A program made the translations under genes and the position numbers. From assembly GCA_947311845.1 (NCBI GenBank), contig CAMZMU010000055.1, positions 22,438,465-22,502,464 of the forward strand: DNA of 64,000 nucleotides. Reading direction: 5' to 3'. The notes beneath the pieces were generated by a model that did no database searches, was not told the DNA's origin, and was given only the letters and a program-made list of their open reading frames with translations. The DNA comes from Poa pratensis. Its lineage: Eukaryota > Streptophyta > Magnoliopsida > Poales > Poaceae. This document shows positions 35,899 through 45,490 of the stretch, in pieces; positions within the stretch are counted from its first letter, which is position 1, and every line of letters begins with the position of its first letter.

Positions 35899-36186
35899 TT
35901 AACGCGTGCAGTTTGAACAGTAGCAGACTCCCTTGCGTGAGCAGAATCCAATATTCCAGCCACCTTTGGTATAGCACTGATTAACACAAGCATCAATGCT
36001 GGTGCAACGATTATCCGGTGCCGGCCACGCTTCACATACATAGCCCGGAGCCGCATCTTTTTTTTTTTTTGAAATTTCCTGCGTACAATCAAAGGTTGTA
36101 CGACGTACAGAGTACATCATACGGAAGCCAAGAAGAAACATACATACGCAGAGGATACAGAGCAGAGCACACGCCGGCAGCACCAC
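35899..36186 (-). CDS. Chimeric ORF: retroposon-derived N-terminus on the DEFL domain
   Basis: From an ATG at 36186 inside the retroposon, an unbroken 95-codon frame runs through the poly-A tail (encoding KKKK) into DEFL exon 2. The first residues (MVLPACALLCILCVCMFLLG) are strongly hydrophobic and signal-peptide-like. The frame then ends with the complete eight-cysteine mature DEFL region. Expression is not shown by sequence, and the hydrophobic start could be chance. It is an alternative reading of the same locus as the two-exon DEFL gene. Confidence 0.35.
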   Translation of the reverse strand: MVLPACALLCILCVCMFLLGFRMMYSVRRTTFDCTQEISKKKKDAAPGYVCEAWPAPDNRCTSIDACVNQCYTKGGWNIGFCSRKGVCYCSNCTR

Positions 36187-37090
36187 CGTCGTCGAGGAAG
36201 AAGACCGGCGCCCACCTTCTAGCCCCAGCCCGAGGGCACCTCATCAGAAGAGCGCCGCAGAAGCCGTCCGCCGCGCAGCGACGAAGTCTAGGCCGTTGAA
36301 CGAGCACGGCGCAGACCCTCCCTCTCCAGCACCACCTCCTTCCCGCATCCGTCTTCGACATCGACAGCCACGGCCGCAGCCAACCTTGCTCCGCCCTGCA
36401 ACCCCACCGCCGAGCCCTCCGCCTACACGGACCCGGCGGGATCCAGCAGATCTCGAGCACCCCGTCGGGCCTCAAGCACCTGCACCTCGAGCGCGACGAC
36501 GACGAGGCCCGAAGAGCACCACCGCCAGAGAAGGGTCGCGCCGACACCAAAACGCCCATCCGCAGCACCACCTCCTCCACCGCGCCGCAGACGGGAGCAC
36601 CACCAGGACCTACCTTATATACATGCCGGAATCGGGGATCCCCCACCCTCCCGCCGCCGCAGTGGCCGGCGGAGGGGAGGAATCCCACGATTCGGCGGCG
36701 CGCACGGTGGAGACGACGATGCGGTTCCAAAAATCGCCTTTCGCTTCCTCCTGCAACAGTAGACGGGGAGGGGAAAGTGAGAGCAAGTTCCGGAGCCGCA
36801 TCTTTATAATCAAAGAAGATTTATTATGTTAGAAATCTCTATATGTCAAATTCGTCCAAGTTTGACAGAGTTTATTAATAAATATATGAGAGCATATAAA
36901 TAGATTATAACCATATACTCTATTTCATGATTGACCTAATGAAACTAAACAAACAGTCAAACGTAGATAACTCTGAATTTAGGACGAACCTAAAACAACA
37001 ATTATTTTGAAACGGATGGAGTGCTTAATTACCGGAGCACCCAAGGAGGAGCGCCAGAATCAAGATAGATGCTGCGATCTTTGACGCCAT
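35899..37090 (-). CDS. Defensin-like (DEFL) cysteine-rich peptide gene, module 2, interrupted
   Basis: Exon 1 (37090-37033) encodes a signal peptide starting MASKIAASILILALLLGC. Exon 2 (36056-35899) encodes the mature peptide; joined they make 71 codons in frame. The mature part has eight cysteines in the pattern C-x9-C-x5-C-x3-C-x10-C-x5-C-x-C-x2-C, including the C-x3-C and C-x-C pairs of the CS-alpha-beta fold (VNQCY, VCYCSNC). Such secreted peptides act in defence or reproductive signalling; the role here is unknown. A 729-bp retroposon (36061-36789) sits four bases upstream of the exon 2 boundary and duplicated the acceptor. The acceptor next to exon 2 now follows a poly-A run instead of a pyrimidine tract, so normal splicing is doubtful. 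Confidence 0.7.
36061..36789 (-). mobile_element. Non-autonomous poly-A retroposon in the DEFL gene
   Basis: The 729-bp GC-rich insert ends in poly-A on the minus strand (T run at 36061-36070). It is flanked by a 16-bp duplication CCGGAGCCGCATCTTT (36045-36060 and 36790-36805). Module 1 has the empty site. It has a long open frame (36730-36089, minus) without recognised domains and no RT. The features fit LINE-mobilised insertion. Confidence 0.85.
36820..37020. mobile_element. Decayed Stowaway-like MITE in the DEFL intron
   Basis: The sequence ending in TTTTGAAACGGATGGAGT resembles the right arm of a Stowaway element, and a similar stretch lies at 25785-25972. The opposite arm is not clear, so this is a partial element. 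Confidence 0.4.
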
Positions 37091-37960
37091 GAGGGAGCAC
37101 TTGGGGTTTTGTATTAGCTCCGAGGAGAGTTTGTTTTGACTCGTCAGGACCTGTGTCTGTATAGGGCTGAAACAAAGATGATATGGTTTTAAATCTGGTA
37201 AGATAAAATCGCCAAATCCCAACAATGAACTACTGCTGGTAAATCTATTATGGAGAAATCTAGGGAGAGGCGCCGTACAAGTGACTCGTCCGTGCGGCGC
37301 ACGGAGATTCGTGAAAACGTCCCTCTCCTAATCGTTCCGCATCGCGCGTGCCAGTCGTACGACCCATCACATCGTTCTTTGTTCACGTACACTCTCGCAA
37401 AGAGCACATGCAGCTACACGGAATTAGTACAACTCTGCAGGTGCTAGAGTCAGCCTTCATGGCTTCATTTATCATGCACGTGAGTGGTGTATGGCACACT
37501 TCTTCTATCTCGACCATTTATTAGTCTAAAGCTAACCAAGAAATTTGATAAGGCACACTTGTTGAATCTCTTGGGATTTTTCATACAATGCCAGATTTAT
37601 ATAAACTGGCTCAATTATTTTTAATTGATTGATTAATGTTGACTAAGTCAATCCGACAGCCAGTGCGTTTGTAAACAACCAAGTAGTTGATTGTAAATAA
37701 CTCGGGAGCTGTATTTAAATTGAAAAGATACATGTAGACGGAGCGCATGAACGCGCTCGCGTCGGTCCGCATGTCAGCCATACCTTATCTTTGGATATCT
37801 TTGCATCCAATTCCCCATCATGCATCTATTCGCGCGCTCCAAGTTAATTATCTGCACCCGCGTTAACTTATAGGCCTTGTCCGTTTATGTGTTGGGTTGC
37901 GACAAAGCGACAGAGATTTCTCTGTCCGACTGGTGTTGTTGTCAGGGTGTTAGGCGAGGT
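37091..37960. other. DEFL upstream region and spacer
   Basis: The first few hundred bases are the probable 5' flank of the minus-strand DEFL gene. No other gene or recognised element was seen. Confidence 0.4.
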
Positions 37961-38356
37961 GACTGTGACTAATTAATTTGGTATTTGTTATATAAATAAC
38001 CTGATAATTATAAACAATTAATCTGGCAGTTGTTGTGTTTTAAGATAATCTGGTATTGTAGTAATTGTTACATAGAATGACCTGATAATTGTGACTAATT
38101 AATTTGATAGCTACTATGAGTTAACCTGATAATTGTGACTAATTAATCCGGTAGCCGCTAGTGGGATAACCTGATAATCCTGACTAATTCATCTGATATC
38201 TACTACGTGTTAACCTGATAATTGTGACTAATTAATCTGGTAGGCGCTGGTGGAATAACTTGATAATCGTGGCTAATTAATCTGATTGGTACTATGAGTT
38301 AAGCTGTCAACTATGACTAATTAATCAATTAGCCACTCGTGGGATAAATTGGTAAT
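37961..38356. repeat. 44-bp minisatellite with alternating unit types
   Basis: About eight or nine degenerate units carry the core AACCTGATAATTGTGACTAA. From 38080 onward the unit ends alternate between a CTACTATGAGTT type and a CGCTAGTGGGAT type, so the larger period is about 89 bp (two units). Scattered degenerate copies continue at 38488-38660. No coding potential. Confidence 0.85.
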
Positions 38357-39404
38357 TGCCTTTTTCTTGTGCCGAATAGAGGCGGAACACTCTCCTACTG
38401 ATGCATTTTGACATCCCACAGTTTTGACAGATCGCTTAGCTCCGTTCATTTTCGACGCAAGGGCGCTGCTATTATGCACTCTTTAAAGGACTGGTTAATT
38501 TGGTAGTTGTTGTTGAAATAACTAGATAGATGTGACTTGTTAATCTGGTAGCTCCGATGAAGTGATGAGTATTTATTCAGCAATACCGTATAAAAAATAA
38601 CCTAGTGACTACACATAATAACCTGTTAATTGTGACTAGTTAATTAGCTAATTGCTGTTGATATTGAGGCAAACATCGAGTACTTGTGATCGATTGACAC
38701 AAGCCGATCGTGCCAAAGTTACATGCGCTCGTGCACCACACGACGCGATCGGGAGAGCGAGCAGCTGCAATGGATCTGTGGAGCAGGCCGCCGTGGTAAT
38801 CAAGCGCATCTGCGCATGCATGGCGTTTTAGTACCTGCTAGCAGTGACTAATCTAGGCAACGAGAATTTATTTTTAAAGTTGATGTTGGGACCATGCATG
38901 CAGTGGATCCGGTGATTGATCTTGGGCTAGCCTATGTGCGGCTTTTTTGCTTTTTAGGGATAAGCGCGTGGACGCAAGGTACCTGTGGTCAACACGACGG
39001 TAGGCAGACACCAGCCGCCGCACGGTAAAGCTAATCTACGGCGCCGCTGTGTAGTCCATCCCATCTATTAACCCATCTATTATTCCTTATCTCAAATCTT
39101 GTACAACATTTGGTTTTCCTGGTATCCAAGAAAAGATCCGACATTTATAGTTTCTTGGCAACCTACGTACCAGCGGCTGTTAACAAATAAAATCCAGATA
39201 CGGCCTTGCTCATAATCAAATCTTTGAAATTTCGAAACCCCTAAGTGCAACCAAATCAGCATGAAGACACCAACCAATCAACCAACAAAACCCTGAAAAG
39301 AAAAACGACGCAGCAGGCTCAGCTAGCTCCCCGTACACGGATACACATCCCCATCCCCAAATGAAACCATGTGAGAGACAAAACAAAACAAGAAACTAGC
39401 CTGG
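38357..39404. other. Intergenic
   Basis: Apart from outlying copies of the 44-bp repeat (38488-38660), no gene or element is recognised. Confidence 0.5.
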
Positions 39405-39590
39405 ATGATTAAAGAAAGACACCAAAACACCCAAGAGCCTTCCGTACGGGAAAACGCGAATGAATCTGAAGCATGTGCGGCTGTGCAGGGCATCAAGCTA
39501 GCCCTCGACAATTTTCCTGGGCAGGTTGTTCTGGATACAGACTGCTCGGCTGTAGCCAACGCTCTCACGTCAAGAAGCCAGAACAGATGA
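39405..39590 (+). pseudogene. RNase H (RVT_3-like) fragment
   Basis: The frame contains NESEACAAVQGIKLALDNFP followed by GQVVLDTDCSAVANAL, the central part of an RNase H domain with its acidic residues. The N-terminal DG motif and the C-terminal part are missing. It probably derives from a LINE or an RVT_3 gene. Confidence 0.7.
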
Positions 39591-40061
39591 AGACACTGGG
39601 CGATCTATGAAGAGACAGACTCTGATGATACTATTGCCTGAATGTATGATGCGGCAAACCCAGCGTGAATGCAACAGGGTAGCGGATTACAGATGACGGC
39701 GGAACAAGGCCCCCCAAGAAGCGCCAAAACGACGAGGAAGGAAGGGAGCAAAAATGGCAGGCGGCCGGGCCTAGGACACGAACCTGAGCGCCCCGCAGGC
39801 GGGCCGGCGGCGTGGAGAAGCTCCTACGACAACCCCCACGCCACGGCCATGGCCAGGAGCAGGAATGCGGATTAGTAGTGCTCGGGCTCGCTTGCTACCG
39901 GCTACGTGTCGATGCGTCGGGCATCCAAGACGCGTGACAGCTAATAATAGTTAGACATACGGGGATGGGCAAATGTAAGATACACGTATGAACAACCAGC
40001 ATATAGATACAGGCCTGCTCACATTTCATTCGGAAGCAGTGAATGTGGCGATTTAATTCAA
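39591..40061. other. Intergenic
   Basis: A 68-codon open frame at 39669-39875 is GC-rich and has no recognised domain. Nothing else seen. Confidence 0.45.
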
Positions 40062-40095
40062 CTAGCTAAATGCCCGTGCGTTGCTACGGAACGAA
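40062..40095 (-). mobile_element. Helitron 3' terminus (minus orientation)
   Basis: On the minus strand the sequence CGTAGCAACGCACGGGCATT is followed by TAGCTAG and then T, the cereal Helitron 3' end also seen at 10515. The element would extend rightwards. Its 5' end was not located; a TCTATA on the minus strand near 42874 is one weak candidate. Confidence 0.6.
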
Positions 40096-42912
40096 AAACA
40101 ATATATTGAATCATTACAATTTCGCTAATAGCTAGGCATATGGACGTGGTGTGATCAAACATCAAATATTTCTACTTCTCATCTCTGCGATAATCTACCA
40201 TTGTACACCCATCTAAGTTACCAATGTATAGACAATAATAGTGCAAATATGAATACTGCATTGTCATTCACCGGGAAAGAGGGTCACGCACGAGGTACTC
40301 CATACCTGGTCTATATTAGAACCGCTTTGCTCCATCTCTTTTTGTTCGGTCATGAAAATAATTTACAAATATATTGTGGTGGCCACGTAGAAATCATCAT
40401 ATAATTTTTGCTGACATGTTTCATCTAAAAAGCAACATCGAATATGCACCTCAATGACTGTAATTCTATAAATTGAAATTCAAAGAGTTTCTTCATTTTA
40501 CCACAAACTCCGCTTGCCCTATATATAAGCAAGCACCTGTATGTTACATTCAGGTAGCATTTTAAATTCAAAGAGCTTTCTTCATTTTCACTTTTTTGGT
40601 TGAGCATCTCCGTTTTTGTACTTGGAACCATTTTGTAGAAGATATACTATCATAAGGGATTATTATACAGACAAAAAACTAAGACGGTCGCACGGAAAAC
40701 TATTTTGCAAAGAATAACTGCTTCAGAAGACAGTGTGTCTTGCAAACTGAATGTAACCAGATGGACTAAACCATTTCTGAATAGTAAACCACTTTCGAGG
40801 ACAGTTATGCGAAATGGATATTTCAATGGGGCCAATGAATTTGGCCGATTGGTTTCAATTTTTCCCAAGCTGCTTTTCCTAGGCGCTACAAACCAAACTT
40901 CAATTAATCAATGTGCATAGACCAGAGAAAGGTTCCTTAGTTGTGCTTATAGACTCACCTCCAACATGATCGAATTAGCAAGGCAGATCTTTCACAACCA
41001 TTGATGTGCTTAATAATCCTGCCACTCCAGATAATAAATAACAATCATGTACTCCAACTCTGCAACTGACATGCGACTGTCTCCATGTCCGCACATGAAA
41101 AGCTAGTGTTGCATCTGCATCCATTCACCCTATCCTAAGAATACTGCACTAATTCGATCTGGCTTGTTTTTTCTCTCCAGGAATTGGCCTCCGGCGCTCA
41201 GGAGAGCACGAGGCCACAGCGATGGCTTACCTCCTTTTCTCCAGCAGCTGCCAGCTGGCCTCCAGCGCTCAGCACAGCATGCGGCCACGACGCAGCGTAG
41301 TTGTGGAGGCTGAGATGAAGGAGGTTGCAGAGATCGAGTATTGAGGCGTTCCATCATCCGAGCTCTGGTGGCAGCGCTCTCGCTGCCGCTGGAGTGAAGA
41401 GGCACGGCAGATCCTTGACCGAGTCTAGATGAGCGCATGGTCGCAGCCTCCAGATTTTGCGTCAGCCACCCCTTTTGCATTTTCTCCATGGAAACAGAGG
41501 TACTCATCATGAAAGAAAACATAAATCAAGCTAGCAAATCAAAAGACAGATGTGACAAAAGCATTCATCATGTGCCATGCCGACCGAATTTTTTCACAGG
41601 ATTGTAGCGCTCCTTTCATCGAAAAATATTTCAAGTCAAGTCAATAGTTGATTAGACAAAGGAAAGAGAAAAAAACGATTTGAGAAAAAAAATGATTCCT
41701 AGATCCAAAATGTTAATGAACATTTTGATATTTAGCAGTTCATGGTCCATCAGAATAAAGGGGAGAAGAAGGGATTAATGGATCTTTGTCTTGGGATCAA
41801 CCACAATACAAACTCACGGAAACAAGATCTGGAGCGTGAACAAATAATTGAAAATCTGAATATAAATGATGCTATGCTGCCGGAGAAGTCCCGGTTCCTC
41901 CTAGCGTGACACAAGGATGATGACACGCCCGACTCATTACTATGATTGTTGACTTGCTGCTGCTGCCTGCCATCGATGGACACGACGCTGGTGTTCCTAA
42001 CCAAGTGACCATGTTCAGAAATCACCGTCCTTTCCGCCCCGCGGATGCGTCGGAGAGATTCGTGATCGACGCCGTGCTTTTCTCTCCTGGAGGGGCGGGG
42101 TCGGCAAAGGCCGAGACGGGTGCTTGGATACGACCTCGTCCTTGACCTTCGCGGGCTGTTGGAGCAAAGCGATGTGGAGTCCTGTACTCCTGTACATAGC
42201 TGGATGCAGGAGTAGCCGATGGCGAGGACGCGGAAGCTACGGAGCACGCGCGCCGCCAGGGCATGAGGGGGTCGACCTTGATGACCTGCCCGATGTGGAG
42301 ATCGTACCAGGAGCAGGCGTAGTCGGAGAGTCTGCCATGAAGGAAGACGAAGACGTCTGCACGCGTCGATGGTGAGGTTGCTCGCGCCGTGGCGGACGAA
42401 CGCGTCGGGGAAGGCTGGCGCGTGGACGATGTGTGGCGAGGCTGCGTCAGCTGTACGTGGTGATGCGAGCCAAGGCGGCCGCCGCAGCGGAACCCTAGGC
42501 GCTCGGGCTCTCTCTGCACGAGAGAGGAAGAACAGTTGGGCGAGGCAGGTAGAAAAAATAAGTGGATTTGTCGGGTGCTAAAGCAGGCCAAAATTGCTGG
42601 CCCAGGTTTAGCGATAGGGACGGGGTGCGGAAGCGAAGGTCTGGCAGAAAATGGGACGACGTACCAACGTATGAATTCCCATTTAATTGTAGGTTTGATA
42701 TTCGGAATTTCTTTTGGAGTGATTAGACGAGACATCATAGAGATGCGGCCCGGGACATGACGTATGTGGCACATGATGGACCGACAAGAATATGGAATCG
42801 GATGCAGCAATATGGAGCTTATATTTTATTTTTGAAAAATGTTATATTCAAATTTTAAAACTATTTTTTATAGATATATCTACCACTGTGCATTTTCATG
42901 TTGACAGATATA
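40096..42912. other. Probable Helitron body or intergenic sequence
   Basis: Contains a GC-rich block (41160-42560) with long minus-strand frames (42810-42022, 42247-41750, 41522-41130). None shows a recognised domain, so captured gene pieces are possible but not identified. A short local duplication (TGGCCTCCGGCGCTCAG / TGGCCTCCAGCGCTCAG) is at 41183 and 41256. Confidence 0.35.
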
Positions 42913-42975
42913 CTCCCTCCGTTCCGATAGGCAGATTGTGAATTATTATTTTTCTCATAAATCGCCATAAAGTAA
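42913..42975 (+). mobile_element. Truncated Stowaway MITE end
   Basis: CTCCCTCCGTTCCGATAGG follows TA, the left end of a Stowaway element. No matching right end was found nearby. Confidence 0.5.
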
Positions 42976-43047
42976 GGCGTGGGTGCGTAGAAGATGGTAA
43001 CCTCCCGAAACTACCCCTCGATTCACGATGCGGTCAGCTTTGACGCT

Positions 43048-43083
43048 TTTTTTTTAGAAAAGGGGGTGTCCCGGCCTATGCAT
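43048..43083 (-). mobile_element. 36-bp LINE tail insertion with 17-bp target duplication
   Basis: TTTTTTTTAGAAAAGGGGG...CATGCAT-type LINE 3' end, only 36 bp long, sits between two perfect copies of CGGTCAGCTTTGACGCT (43031-43047 and 43084-43100). This is a target-primed insertion that stopped almost at once. Confidence 0.8.
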
Positions 43084-43959
43084 CGGTCAGCTTTGACGCT
43101 TGCATGTAGTTTTAATTGATTGAGCATGGGCATGCGCTTCAACATCACAAGAGGCAATTCAGTAATTGAAAATGCTTTTTAAATTTAAAAAACGTATTAT
43201 TTTTTGTACAGATATAAGAAGATGATGTCTACACAAATGTAATTTTTTTTTGTTGAAAATGCATATTATTTGGGATGAAAGAAATCCCAAAAATGGGCTC
43301 TCAGTAGACATTTGGAATTCATTTTGTCTTCATAATTATTTGTATTTTTCGATCAGGTCACCCGTGAGAGCATAATTATTTGAAACTTTATGCATAGGTG
43401 GTATACATCAATATGTACTTGAATACTTTTTTTCCAAAAAGATAGTTTAGCATTTTAAAAACAAGGCTACATGTAGCATGGTCTACATTTTTAAGTTTCT
43501 GAGTCAAAGTGCAGCGATACGAAGCTCATTTTTTTCAAAATGTAAAAACACTATTCTGAAATTTTGAAAAATATATGGTTTTTGTACAGAATCACGCGAA
43601 AATGCAATTTTTTGTTGAAGAACATGTAATATTTTGAAGTAAACAATTACTAAAATTACGGCCCTAAGTCATGAAAATCTATTTTTGTCTTCATATTTTT
43701 CTTTTTTGTATTGGTCACAGTGAATATAATTCCTTCAAATTCTGTGAAAACAAGGCACACGTCTATATGTACTTGTATACTATTATTAGCATTTCTGAAC
43801 AAAAAAGAAAGAAATATTTTGAATTTTCGTAAATCGGGCTTATGTAGCTGGGACACTCTTTTAGGTTTTTGAGTTAGAGTGCAGCGATATTGTGCCCATT
43901 TTCTTGAATTTGATAATTCTGTTTTAGAGTTTTTTTAATATGATTTTCTTACAGTAATA

Positions 43960-44127
43960 CTCCCTCCGTTCAAAAATAAGTGTCTAGTGTTTGCTCAAAA
44001 GTGAAGGTATCTAGACATGTTTCAGTGTCTAGTGTTTGCTCAAAAGTGAAGGTATCTAGACATGTTTCATGTATAGATACATCCACTTTTTGTCAAACTT
44101 GAGACACTTATTTTTGGACGGAGGGAG
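43960..44127. mobile_element. Stowaway MITE with internal 45-bp duplication
   Basis: Starts CTCCCTCCGTTCAAAAATAA and ends with the complement TTATTTTTGGACGGAGGGAG, flanked by TA (43958-43959, 44128-44129). The internal segment from 43981 is repeated at 44026. Confidence 0.92.
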
Positions 44128-44369
44128 TATGAAGGAAGAATATGTATTATTTTTTGGCTAAAAAACAAAAAATGTGGCTTTAAGTAGACATTTAAAAATT
44201 GATTTATGTCTTTATATTCATATTTTTTCAGGTCACGCCTGAGAGCATAATTATTTGGAACTTTATGCATACATGCTTAGAGTCCACGGTATGGATGTCA
44301 TTTTTTGAAATATTGAAAATGCTATTTTGAAGTTCCAAAATATATATAAGGGTTTCTAGGAAGATGGAG

Positions 44370-44585
44370 ACCAATTCTTCTCTTGACTAATGTTGGGGAT
44401 ATAGCTTATCGGGAACTTATCTGTCGACCCAAGATAAGGGATAAATCGACCGGTTTATCAGCATATCGGCCAATTTATCAGCATATCGACACATTTATCG
44501 GTACATTTATCTTATCGGTCAGACCGATAAGCGATAAATCAGACGATAAATCGGAATATCGAAAGATATCTTGAACAGTGGCTAA
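44370..44585. repeat. Cluster of TATCGG/CCGATA motifs
   Basis: A 200-bp stretch is dense in TTATCGG, ATATCGG and CGATAA words in both orientations, for example TTATCGGTCAGACCGATAA near 44512, which is palindromic. No host gene is associated. It may be a decayed transposon end. Confidence 0.5.
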
Positions 44586-45490
44586 ATTAGAGCGCCTTAG
44601 GAGACCTGCTCCATGGAGACTCATTGTTCTTCTGGCTTTCGGCTAGCAAAGGAATAGTACTCCCATCTTCAGAATTTTTCTGTCGTTCCAAGATTTGGGA
44701 GTTAAAATAAACATATATTGATCGAAGGAGGAGCAGAATCTACACATCCACATGATGCAGGGGCACTTGTAGAACTTGTGACCGATATTTGGAAACCCTA
44801 TTTTCTTGACGACGAACATCACTACTGTTGCCGGGTGGAGTGAGATGAAGCGGCCATGTCACTGTGGAATGTGAAGCGCGAAGAGGATGAAGATGGGATG
44901 GGGAGTAGGTGGGGCGCTCGCCTAATAAATTTGACAAGTTTTTTCGGGTGTGGTCCAAGTTGGAGTCTGCGACAAGTTGGGCATGCAAATGCCAGTTTGC
45001 ATACGACTGACGGTCCCACCTAATGTATTTGTTCGAAACTTTACCGGCGAGGATACACTGGAATCATGCGGCTGAAAAGCGAGTCGCGATTCGGAAGCAA
45101 GTTAGTGTGGGAGTGGTTAGGAGGTGGATTAGCGGATGTGTACTACAAATACATGACAGGTGGGCCATGTCAGCAAAACTGCGAAGAACAGAATTAGAGT
45201 TTGGGCGCAATAAGTGAAGATACAATTAGGAGAGATTTTGAAAAATCGATTAGTGGGAAATTGGTTGTTTAGTTTCTTTACCTTGTTAATTCAATTAGTG
45301 GCAAATTAGGTTCGTTTCTTTCACGTTTAATAATTAGAGCACGTAGAAGAGTAGACAGAAACAAGATTCATACTAAAATTAAATTATGAAGGACACACGA
45401 GTAGCCAGACACACTAAAGCGAGCAACAGTAAAAGGACACACATGAAAGTTTCCATTAAACAAGAACGAGCAATGGTGTCACCGGGTTTA
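44586..45490. other. Intergenic
   Basis: No supported gene. Short open frames near 44740-45217 have no recognised domain. Confidence 0.45.

Noticed and set aside
36089..36730. 213-codon minus-strand ORF
   Set aside because: It lies within the GC-rich retroposon, with no recognised domain; kept only as part of that element.
42022..42810. 262-codon minus-strand ORF
   Set aside because: Low-complexity Ser/Pro/Arg-rich translation with no domain; reading frame shifts give equally long alternatives.
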